Shown one piece after another: positions 4,853-11,020 of a DNA stretch of 11,020 bases; positions within the stretch are counted from its first letter, which is position 1, and every line of letters begins with the position of its first letter. This DNA is from Oxalobacter formigenes (GTDB lineage Bacteria > Pseudomonadota > Gammaproteobacteria > Burkholderiales > Burkholderiaceae_D): contig JAHYZB010000009.1 in assembly GCA_019424645.1 (NCBI GenBank), forward strand, positions 17,959 to 28,978. Direction: 5' to 3'. Under the pieces are notes generated by a model that worked only from the letters and a program-made list of their open reading frames with translations, ran no database searches and had not been told where the DNA came from. Both the position numbers and the translations under genes were made by a program.

Positions 4853-7576
4853 ATGAGCGGGCTCATTGCAGCGAAACTCGAAGGCGTCACTCTCCAGTAT
4901 GGAGACGTTCTGGCGCTCGACGATGTTACCCTGGACATTCCGGGCGGCTGCATGGTGGGCCTTATCGGTCCTGATGGCGTGGGCAAATCTTCCCTGCTGT
5001 CGCTCGTTTCCTGTGCCAAGAAGATCCAGAAAGGCCATATCGAAGTCCTCGACGAGGATATTTCCGATACCAAAATCCGCAATGCCCTTTTGCCCCGCGT
5101 CGCCTACATGCCCCAGGGATTGGGCAAAAACCTGTATCCGACCCTTTCCGTTCGGGAAAACATCGACTTTTTCGCCCGACTGTTCGGTCAGGATTTTGAA
5201 GAACGGGACCGGCGCATCAACGAGCTGACTGAAGCGACCGGCCTTCATCCTTTTCTTGACCGGCCGGCAGGCAAACTGTCAGGCGGCATGAAGCAGAAAC
5301 TGGGCCTGTGCTGTTCGCTGGTTCATGACCCTGACCTGCTGATCCTTGACGAACCGACTACCGGCGTCGACCCATTGTCACGCCGCCAGTTCTGGGAACT
5401 GATCGATTCCATCCGCAAACGCCGCCCGCAAATGAGCGTGATTGTGGCGACCGCCTATATGGAAGAAGCGGCACAGTTCGACTGGCTTGCCGCCATGTAT
5501 GGCGGCAAGATACTCGCCACCGGTACGGCCGAAGAAATGATGCAGCAAACCGGTAAGGACACGCTTGAACGTGCCTTCATCCAGCTTTTGCCGGAAGAGC
5601 GTCGCGAAAATTATCATGAACTGATTATCCCGCCTTTAAAGGAAGAGGCAAATCAGGTATATGCCATTGAAGCGGATGGCCTGACCCAGCAATTCGGTGA
5701 TTTCGTCGCGGTCGACCACGTCAGCTTCAAGATTCCACAAGGCGAAATCTTCGGCTTCCTCGGTTCGAACGGCTGCGGAAAGACCACGACCATGAAAATG
5801 CTGACCGGTCTTTTGCCCCCGACATCGGGCTCGGCAATGACTTTCGGCAAACCGGTCGATGCCAAAAATATCGAGAGCCGCAAAGACGTCGGCTATATGT
5901 CCCAGGCGTTTTCGCTTTATGGTGAACTGACCGTTTTGCAGAATCTGGAACTGCATGCCCATCTTTTCCATCTCCCCAAAGATGAAATCCCGGGACGCGT
6001 CCAGAGTCTGGTTGACCGTTTCGGGCTGGAAGCCTACCTGCATTCCGCAGCTGCCGAGCTGCCGCTGGGTATCCGGCAACGCCTGTCACTGGCCGTCGCT
6101 GTCGTACACAATCCGAAACTGCTGATTCTCGATGAACCGACGTCCGGCGTCGATCCGGTTGCGCGTGACGATTTCTGGCAGCTTTTGATCGAAATGTCCC
6201 GTGAACAGAACGTGACCATTTTCATCTCGACCCACTTCATGAACGAAGCGGAACGTTGCGACCGCATTTCCCTGATGCACGCAGGGAAGGTGCTTGCCAG
6301 CGGCAAGCCAAAAGAACTGCAGGAAAGCAAGCACGCCGAAACGCTGGAACAGGCATTCATCGAATACCTTGAAGAAGCCTCCGGAACAGAAAAAACAGCG
6401 TTTAATGAAGAAGTCGAACTCGAGCCTGAAAAACACGAGGAAGAATCGCCTTACTTCAGTCTGAGACGCCTTCTGGCTTACGCATCGCGTGAAATGCTGG
6501 AACTGAGGCGCGATCCTATCCGGCTCGGCTTCGCCATATTGGGCAGTATTCTTCTTTTCTTCGTGCTTGGTGGTGGTATTTCGATGGACGTGGAAAACCT
6601 GAAATTCGCCGTACTGGATCATGACCAGACGCCGCAATCCCGCGCTTACATACATAATATTGCCGGCTCACGATACTTTATTGAACAACCTGCCTTGAAA
6701 GACAGCAAGGATCTTGAAAAACGGATGGAAAGCGGTAAAGTCAGCGTTGCCATTGAAATCCCGTCCGGATTCGGCCGCGACCTGACACAGGGAAAAAATC
6801 CGCAAATCGGAGCCTGGGTGGATGGGGCAATGCCATACAGGGGTGAAACCATCAAGGGATATATTCAGGGCCTTCACTCGAAATATCTCCAGCAGCTGGC
6901 AAGCGAGCAGAGCGGTTCCGGCAAGACAGCTTCGTCCAATCTGGAACTGCGATACCGGTACAATCAGGACTTCAAGAGCCTTTACGCGATGGTTCCCGCC
7001 ATCATACCGCTATTGCTGATGCTGATTCCGGCCATTCTGATGGCTCTCGGTATTGTTCGTGAAAAGGAACTGGGCTCGATAACCAACCTGTATGTCACTC
7101 CTGTCACGAAACTGGAATTTCTGGTCGGGAAACAACTGCCTTATATTCTCCTGTCCATGATCAGTTATTTCCTGATGGTAGGGTGTGCCGTATTTTTCTT
7201 CCATGTGCCCCTGAAAGGCAGTTTTCTTGCCCTGACAATCGGTGCACTTCTTTACGTCACGGCAACGACAGGACTCGGGCTCGTCATTTCCACGTTTACG
7301 AACACCCAGATTTCCGCCCTGTTCGGTACCGCTATCCTGACCATGTTGCCAACCGCCCAGTTTTCCGGGCTCACGACGCCAGTCGGGTCGCTTGAAGGCG
7401 GCGCTTACTGGATCGGACAGTTTTTCCCTGCCACCTATTTCCTGATCCTCTCCCGCGGCGTGTTCACCAAGGCATTGGGCTTTTCCGATTTGATGGGACC
7501 GCTCATTTCCCTTGCCCTGTTCATACCGGCCCTGACATTCCTTGCGTGGCTGTTCTTGCCCAAACAGGAGAAATAA
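4853..7576 (+). CDS. rbbA: RbbA-like dual ABC ATPase fused to an ABC-2 permease
   Basis: A protein of 907 residues, nearly the length of E. coli RbbA (911) and alike throughout. ATPase domain 1 has Walker A GPDGVGKS (39-46), Q88, signature LSGGM (142-146) and Walker B LLILDE (162-167), but alanine (A201) where the switch histidine usually sits. ATPase domain 2 has Walker A GSNGCGKT (304-311), Q351, an altered signature LPLGI (403-407), Walker B LLILDE (423-428) and an intact H461. An acidic linker (about 510-532) leads to an ABC-2 permease with a first helix near 558-577, a large periplasmic loop, and several helices from about 705 to the end. E. coli RbbA was described as a ribosome-bound ATPase with EF-3-like activity. 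The fused permease and the neighbouring adaptor and second permease instead argue for a membrane exporter, and both views remain open. An AGG about 9 nt upstream of the ATG lies inside the end of yhiI. Confidence 0.95.
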   Translation: MSGLIAAKLEGVTLQYGDVLALDDVTLDIPGGCMVGLIGPDGVGKSSLLSLVSCAKKIQKGHIEVLDEDISDTKIRNALLPRVAYMPQGLGKNLYPTLSVRENIDFFARLFGQDFEERDRRINELTEATGLHPFLDRPAGKLSGGMKQKLGLCCSLVHDPDLLILDEPTTGVDPLSRRQFWELIDSIRKRRPQMSVIVATAYMEEAAQFDWLAAMYGGKILATGTAEEMMQQTGKDTLERAFIQLLPEERRENYHELIIPPLKEEANQVYAIEADGLTQQFGDFVAVDHVSFKIPQGEIFGFLGSNGCGKTTTMKMLTGLLPPTSGSAMTFGKPVDAKNIESRKDVGYMSQAFSLYGELTVLQNLELHAHLFHLPKDEIPGRVQSLVDRFGLEAYLHSAAAELPLGIRQRLSLAVAVVHNPKLLILDEPTSGVDPVARDDFWQLLIEMSREQNVTIFISTHFMNEAERCDRISLMHAGKVLASGKPKELQESKHAETLEQAFIEYLEEASGTEKTAFNEEVELEPEKHEEESPYFSLRRLLAYASREMLELRRDPIRLGFAILGSILLFFVLGGGISMDVENLKFAVLDHDQTPQSRAYIHNIAGSRYFIEQPALKDSKDLEKRMESGKVSVAIEIPSGFGRDLTQGKNPQIGAWVDGAMPYRGETIKGYIQGLHSKYLQQLASEQSGSGKTASSNLELRYRYNQDFKSLYAMVPAIIPLLLMLIPAILMALGIVREKELGSITNLYVTPVTKLEFLVGKQLPYILLSMISYFLMVGCAVFFFHVPLKGSFLALTIGALLYVTATTGLGLVISTFTNTQISALFGTAILTMLPTAQFSGLTTPVGSLEGGAYWIGQFFPATYFLILSRGVFTKALGFSDLMGPLISLALFIPALTFLAWLFLPKQEK

Positions 7577-8716
7577 ATGTCGAAATTCAGAATACATCTC
7601 AGCAACATCTATCGTCTGGGCGTCAAGGAACTGAACAGTCTCTGGGCAGACAAGGTATTGCTGTTTCTGATCATCTGGGCATTCACCGGAGGCATTTACA
7701 GTGCGGCCAAAGGCGTTTCCCAGGAACTGCATAACGCACCGGTCGCCATTGTTGATGAAGACCATTCCCAGCTGTCGCAACGCCTGATCGGTTCGCTGGC
7801 CCAGCCATTCTTCAAAAAACCGGACGTCATTCCATTAAAAGATATGGATGAAGCACTCGACCGCGGCTACTATTCCTTTGCCGTCATCATACCGCCCAGT
7901 TTCCAGAAAGACCTTCAGGCCGGACGCAGCCCGAAAATCCAGCTGAATATCGATGCGACCGTGATGAGTCAGGCCTTTATCGGCTCCGGGTACATACAAA
8001 GCATTTTCGAGCGAGAGATTGCCGAATACCTGAACAGGACGACGGACACTTCAAGAGCCCCGCCCATCGATCTGGTCACGCACGTCCGCTTCAATCCGAA
8101 CCTGACCGGTTTCTGGTTCGGTGGCGTTATGGAAGTCATCAACAACGTCAACATGCTGACCATCATTCTCGTGGGCGCCGCCTATATCCGGGAACGGGAA
8201 CACGGAACGCTGGAGCATCTTCTGGCCATGCCGCTCGGAGCGACTGAGATCATGATTTCCAAAATCTGGGCAAACGGTCTGGCCGTGCTGATAGGGGCCT
8301 CGTTCGCCCTCATTTTTGTGATCAAGATCGCCCTTGGCGTCCCGATTGCCGGATCGATCGCCCTGTTTATCGGGGCGGCAGCCGTTTATTTGTTCTCTGC
8401 GGCTTCCATCGGTATTTTCCTTGGGACACTTGCCCGGTCGATGCCCCAGCTTGGCCTGTTGATCTTTCTGACCATCATCCCGCTGCAAATGCTTTCTGGC
8501 GGCACGACACCTCAGGAAAGTATGCCGGTATGGGTTCAGAACGTCATGCAATTCGCACCGACGACCTACTTTGTCCGGCTGGCGCAATCCATTTTGTACC
8601 GGGGAGCCGGATTCTCCATCGTCTGGCCTGAATTCCTGGCAATGGCGCTGATCGGAGTCGTTTTCTTCTTCGCTGCACTGGCGCGTTTCAGAAAGTCCGT
8701 TGTTCAGGGCGGTTAA
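7577..8716 (+). CDS. yhhJ: YhhJ-like ABC-2 permease subunit
   Basis: An inner-membrane permease of 379 residues, close to E. coli YhhJ (about 375), and probably the partner of the permease half of RbbA. There is one membrane helix near residues 26-44. A large extracytoplasmic domain (about 45-175) contains APVAIVDEDHSQLSQRL and IDATVMSQAFIGSGYIQ. A cluster of about five helices follows from near 180 onward, with FGGVMEVINNVNML, the cytoplasmic IREREHGTLEHLLAMP loop, and RSMPQLGLL followed by LQMLSGGTTPQESMP. The ATG directly abuts the rbbA stop, and the GGAG binding site lies within the last rbbA codons 6 nt upstream of the ATG, so translation is probably coupled. No gene for an outer-membrane channel follows; the exporter may use a TolC-type protein encoded elsewhere. 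Confidence 0.95.
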   Translation: MSKFRIHLSNIYRLGVKELNSLWADKVLLFLIIWAFTGGIYSAAKGVSQELHNAPVAIVDEDHSQLSQRLIGSLAQPFFKKPDVIPLKDMDEALDRGYYSFAVIIPPSFQKDLQAGRSPKIQLNIDATVMSQAFIGSGYIQSIFEREIAEYLNRTTDTSRAPPIDLVTHVRFNPNLTGFWFGGVMEVINNVNMLTIILVGAAYIREREHGTLEHLLAMPLGATEIMISKIWANGLAVLIGASFALIFVIKIALGVPIAGSIALFIGAAAVYLFSAASIGIFLGTLARSMPQLGLLIFLTIIPLQMLSGGTTPQESMPVWVQNVMQFAPTTYFVRLAQSILYRGAGFSIVWPEFLAMALIGVVFFFAALARFRKSVVQGG

Positions 8717-8720
8717 TCTT

Positions 8721-8755
8721 AAAAAAATCCTGCCGGTCTCATGACAGGCAGGATT
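8721..8755 (-). terminator. Intrinsic terminator of the MBL hydrolase gene
   Basis: A 9-bp stem (AATCCTGCC at 8726-8734 with 8747-8755) is extended inward by GTC/GAC around a TCAT loop after one mismatch. Read leftwards it is followed by seven T, the normal form for a terminator of the leftward gene ending at 8773. For the rightward yhhJ operon the hairpin lacks a good T-run, so it may only slow transcription from that side. Confidence 0.8.
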
Positions 8756-8772
8756 CATTCATCTCGCAGACT

Positions 8773-9852
8773 TTATTTCATTGGCATATATTCGACAGGT
8801 ATCCAGCTATATTTGCCATTACCTTCGCTTCGAACATAACCCAGTCCGGGAAATGGCAAATGCATACCGGCAACCAGTTCTCCCTTTTCAGATGCTTCAC
8901 GAAGCAGATTTTTTCTGGTCATGACGGCCTTTTCGGAATCCGAATCATATTCAATCGCAATTTCAGGGCGATTGAACTGGAGGGCATGACTGTGGACGAT
9001 GTCGCCCCAGATCAATAACTGCTGCCCATCGGACGTAAGCTGAAAAGCCGTATGTCCCGGCGTATGGCCGTAAGCGGCAACCGCTTTGATACCCGGCACG
9101 ATTTCAGTTCCGGGTTCAATCGCCTTCCATTTTTCGGCGGAAAGATATGGAACGGCGGATTCACGAGCCAGTTTGAACATCATCTGTTTTTCGGGTGGTG
9201 CAGCTGCCGCTACCTGTTCAGAAAGCCAGTATTCGTTTTCAATCTTGTTGGCATACACCGTCGCATTCGGGAACAACACACTGCCTTCCTTGTTACTCAA
9301 CCCACCCGTATGGTCCCCGTGCAAATGCGTCAACACAATGGTATCCACCTGTTCAGGTAGATACCCCGACGCCTTCAGGTTTTCCATCATATGCCCCTGC
9401 TTGTCTTGACTGAAAAGCTGGGCTGCCCCGGCATCGACCAGCACCAGATGATCGCCCGTATTGATCAGATAGGCATTAACGGCTGACTGAATGCCTGCCA
9501 GTTTTCCATAATGATGCGACAGGGCTTTACTGATTTCCTCCTTGCTGGCATTTTTCAACAAGTCAGGATGAAATTCGAAAATCCCATCGAAAAGCGCCGT
9601 CACTTCAAACTTGCCGACCATCGTCCGGTAATAACCGGGAACCTGTGTCTTGACCATCGCCGGTGGCTGGGGTTTCGCTGCCTGTTCAGGAGCAGCAGCC
9701 GTCTGCTGAACTGCCGCATTCTGGTCGCCTGAAACCGGAACCACTGGAGCACCAGTTGTCCCTTGCGCCATCACATTGGCACAAAAACCGAAAGCCGCCA
9801 TCGTCAGCAAAGCGCCCAGTTTTTGTCTGAACGGCATCTTCTTGTCCTGCAT
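8773..9852 (-). CDS. Exported MBL-fold metallohydrolase, methyl parathion hydrolase-like
   Basis: A predicted periplasmic hydrolase of 359 residues. The start at 9852 is chosen for an AGGAGG site 4 nt upstream; an ORF extending to 9897 is not needed. Residues 1-29 look like a signal peptide with a basic n-region, a hydrophobic core LGALLTMAAFGFC and likely cleavage after VMA. An Ala/Pro/Gln-rich linker to about 66 follows, then the enzyme starting at PGYYRTMVGKFEVTALFDG. Metal-binding motifs are THLHGDHTGG (H176, H178, D180, H181), GHTPGH (263-267), GDIVHSH (D284) and a late GMHLPFPG with H331, giving a two-metal site. The order of motifs and the C-terminal HLPFPGLGYVRSEG closely match methyl parathion hydrolase (MPH). 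Family members cleave varied esters, lactones and phosphotriesters, so organophosphate or quorum-signal activity cannot be claimed. It is a single-gene unit with its own terminator, divergent from the flavoprotein gene. Confidence 0.9.
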   Translation of the reverse strand: MQDKKMPFRQKLGALLTMAAFGFCANVMAQGTTGAPVVPVSGDQNAAVQQTAAAPEQAAKPQPPAMVKTQVPGYYRTMVGKFEVTALFDGIFEFHPDLLKNASKEEISKALSHHYGKLAGIQSAVNAYLINTGDHLVLVDAGAAQLFSQDKQGHMMENLKASGYLPEQVDTIVLTHLHGDHTGGLSNKEGSVLFPNATVYANKIENEYWLSEQVAAAAPPEKQMMFKLARESAVPYLSAEKWKAIEPGTEIVPGIKAVAAYGHTPGHTAFQLTSDGQQLLIWGDIVHSHALQFNRPEIAIEYDSDSEKAVMTRKNLLREASEKGELVAGMHLPFPGLGYVRSEGNGKYSWIPVEYMPMK

Positions 9853-10020
9853 ATTTCCTCCTGTCCATAAACTGCAAAAGATCAATTCGTCAAACACTCT
9901 TATTATCGAATAATTTTTACCTTTATTTGCGAAAACTGAAACAATCGTTCAAAAAAAAGAAATACCCTAATAACAGTATGGTTGAAAAATCGTTTCTTTT
10001 AACGGAAAGAAAGGTGCAAC
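9853..10020. promoter_or_regulatory. Divergent promoter region between the MBL and flavoprotein genes
   Basis: This AT-rich gap must hold both promoters. It contains a short dyad ATTAT-CGA-ATAAT at 9902-9914 and a run of A at 9951-9958. An AAGG binding site 6 nt before the flavoprotein ATG and an AGGAGG site before the MBL ATG are clear. No hexamer pair on either strand is good enough to call as a specific promoter. Confidence 0.4.
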
Positions 10021-10584
10021 ATGTTCAGGCTTGCTGTCATTATCGGAAGTACCCGCCCGGGCCGCAACGGGGAAGCGGTCGCGAAATGGATCTATGAAAT
10101 CGCCCTGCAACGCACGGATATTGAAGTGGAACTGGTCGATATCAAGGACTATAACCTGCCACTTCTGGACGAACCACAACCCGCTTCATCCGGCCAATAC
10201 ACGCATGCCCATACAAAAAAATGGGCCGAAAAAATCGACTCGTTCGACGGTTTCGTATTTGTTACCCCCGAATACAACCACTCTCCTCCTGCCTCACTGA
10301 AAAATGCGATCGATTACCTCTTTTTCGAATGGAATAACAAATCGGCGGGATTTGTCGGCTATGGCTCAATGGGCGCAATCCGTGCCATCGAACAGCTTCG
10401 TATTCTGATGGGAGCGCTGATGATCGCCGACGTGCGGTCGGAAGTCATGCTGTCTCTTTTTGAAGACTTCGAGAAACTGACGGTATTCAAGCCCAATCCG
10501 AGACACGAGAAAACGGTCAATAACATGCTTGCACAAGTCGTTTCATGGGGAAATGCGTTGAAACCCTTTCGCGAGGACGAATAA
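10021..10584 (+). CDS. NAD(P)H-dependent FMN reductase-family flavoprotein
   Basis: A flavodoxin-like oxidoreductase of 187 residues in the NADPH-dependent FMN reductase family (azoreductase/chromate reductase/quinone reductase type). The phosphate-binding loop for FMN is GSTRPGRNGE (residues 9-18) after the first beta strand. The second FMN-contacting motif is TPEYNHSPPASLKNAIDYL (82-100), and GYGSMGAIRAIEQLR near 115 fits the third loop. Length and motif order are normal for the family, and no signal peptide or membrane segment is seen. Such enzymes transfer electrons from NAD(P)H to flavin, quinones or other acceptors, and the substrate cannot be read from sequence. The start has an AAGG site 6 nt upstream. 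The next gene begins 37 bp downstream on the same strand before the only terminator, so the two are probably cotranscribed. Confidence 0.92.
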   Translation: MFRLAVIIGSTRPGRNGEAVAKWIYEIALQRTDIEVELVDIKDYNLPLLDEPQPASSGQYTHAHTKKWAEKIDSFDGFVFVTPEYNHSPPASLKNAIDYLFFEWNNKSAGFVGYGSMGAIRAIEQLRILMGALMIADVRSEVMLSLFEDFEKLTVFKPNPRHEKTVNNMLAQVVSWGNALKPFREDE

Positions 10585-10621
10585 TCCATTCACACATTCA
10601 AACTGAATCAGGAGAAAGATT

Positions 10622-10930
10622 ATGAAACATATCGAAATCATCATGCCGCAGGTCAAGGCCTGCACCGCTCAGGCCTGTGGCTTCAATAAAGACATGGGCT
10701 GCCATGCACGTGCCATTACCGTCGGCGATAAAAGCAATCCGGGTTGCGATACCTTCTTCGCCGTCCCTGACATATCTGCCCATGCCAAAGCAGCCGGACG
10801 TGTTTCCGGCGTCGGCGCCTGCAAGGTAGCTGACTGCAAATTCAATGACGACTACGAATGCATGGCCGACGAAATCATCGTCGGATTCAATAATACAAAA
10901 GCCAGCTGCCAGACCTACGTTCACCAGTAA
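10622..10930 (+). CDS. Small protein with two tandem DUF1540 cysteine arrays
   Basis: A protein of 102 residues containing two copies of the DUF1540 pattern. The first is C14-x4-C19-x7-C27-x14-C42 and the second C67-x4-C72-x7-C80-x15-C96, each with the aromatic or Phe residues and the I.VG segment typical of the family. All eight cysteines fall in these arrays, so each copy could bind one metal ion (zinc or iron) or a small cluster; this is inferred and the family has no firmly known function. A linker (about 46-64) rich in Ala and Gly joins the copies. No signal peptide is seen. The start is well supported by AGGAG 7 nt upstream. It follows the FMN reductase-like gene by 37 bp, suggesting a redox or metal-related pairing, and it ends at TAA 10928-10930 shortly before a strong terminator. 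Confidence 0.9.
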   Translation: MKHIEIIMPQVKACTAQACGFNKDMGCHARAITVGDKSNPGCDTFFAVPDISAHAKAAGRVSGVGACKVADCKFNDDYECMADEIIVGFNNTKASCQTYVHQ

Positions 10931-10948
10931 TCCTGCCTGAACGACATG

Positions 10949-10974
10949 AAAGCCGTGCAATGCACGGCTTTTTT
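10949..10974 (+). terminator. Intrinsic terminator after the DUF1540 gene
   Basis: A GC-rich 10-bp stem (AAAGCCGTGC at 10949-10958 with 10962-10971) around an AAT loop is followed by a run of T to 10974. Flanking ACATG/CATGT can extend the stem after a T bulge. Position and form fit termination of the flavoprotein-DUF1540 unit. Confidence 0.9.
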
Positions 10975-10998
10975 CATGTAAGGGACATTTTTTGCCCC

Positions 10999-11004
10999 TA
11001 TAAT
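10999..11004 (+). promoter_or_regulatory. Possible -10 element of a gene beyond the right edge
   Basis: A perfect TATAAT hexamer lies 25 nt after the terminator and 16 nt before the window end. No strong -35 hexamer is seen at the right distance. It may be the promoter of the next rightward gene, which lies outside the window. Confidence 0.3.
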
Positions 11005-11020
11005 CTTCCCATTATTATTG

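Noticed and set aside
4402..5082. A 226-codon minus-strand frame across yhiI and rbbA
   Set aside because: Shadow of the plus-strand coding sequence; no recognisable domain.
7010..7780. A 256-codon open frame on the minus strand across the rbbA/yhhJ junction
   Set aside because: It is antisense to two well-recognised genes; its product is Gln/Arg/Gly/His-rich with no family features, as expected of a shadow frame.
8051..8758. A 235-codon open frame on the minus strand inside yhhJ
   Set aside because: It is antisense to a conserved permease, has a biased basic composition and no ribosome binding site, and would run through the terminator hairpin.
1..11020. Mobile element, phage, toxin-antitoxin or CRISPR content
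   Set aside because: No transposase, integrase, terminal repeats or spaced direct repeats were seen, and coding style is uniform across the window.

Overview
The window looks like chromosomal DNA of a betaproteobacterium (Burkholderiales) with close to 50% GC. An Oxalobacteraceae or Oxalobacter-like host is my best guess. It rests on base composition, the anaerobic ubiquinone genes and general gene style, not on a marker gene. I see no tRNA, rRNA, insertion sequence, phage gene or CRISPR array. Genes are tightly packed, the gaps are short, and most starts have a purine-rich ribosome binding site.

Left part (1-3706): the 3' part of a small hydrophilic stress-type protein with 11-residue repeats ends at a bidirectional terminator. 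Four genes then read leftwards: ubiU, ubiV, ubiT and a MarC-family membrane protein. UbiU, UbiV and UbiT are the accessory proteins of oxygen-independent ubiquinone synthesis. Every known Fe-S cysteine of UbiU and UbiV is present with its known spacing. An FNR-like box lies between ubiT and marC.

Middle (3916-8716): a rightward operon yhiI-rbbA-yhhJ encodes an HlyD-type periplasmic adaptor, a 907-residue protein with two ATPase domains fused to an ABC-2 permease, and a second ABC-2 permease. Genes are 1 bp or 0 bp apart. The 209-bp gap to ubiU holds a 22-bp dyad and a short ORF whose stop overlaps the putative TTG start of ubiU.

Right part (8721-11020): a leftward gene encodes an exported metallo-beta-lactamase-fold hydrolase of the methyl parathion hydrolase type, with its own terminator. 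Divergent from it is a two-gene unit: an NAD(P)H-dependent FMN reductase-like flavoprotein and a small protein with two DUF1540 cysteine arrays, closed by a strong terminator. A possible promoter for the next gene sits at the right edge.

Most of the window is recognisable and conserved. I found no convincing wholly new system. The points most worth checking are the asymmetric ATPase sites of RbbA, the FNR-like box, the ubiU leader ORF with its unusual start, and the flavoprotein/DUF1540 pair.
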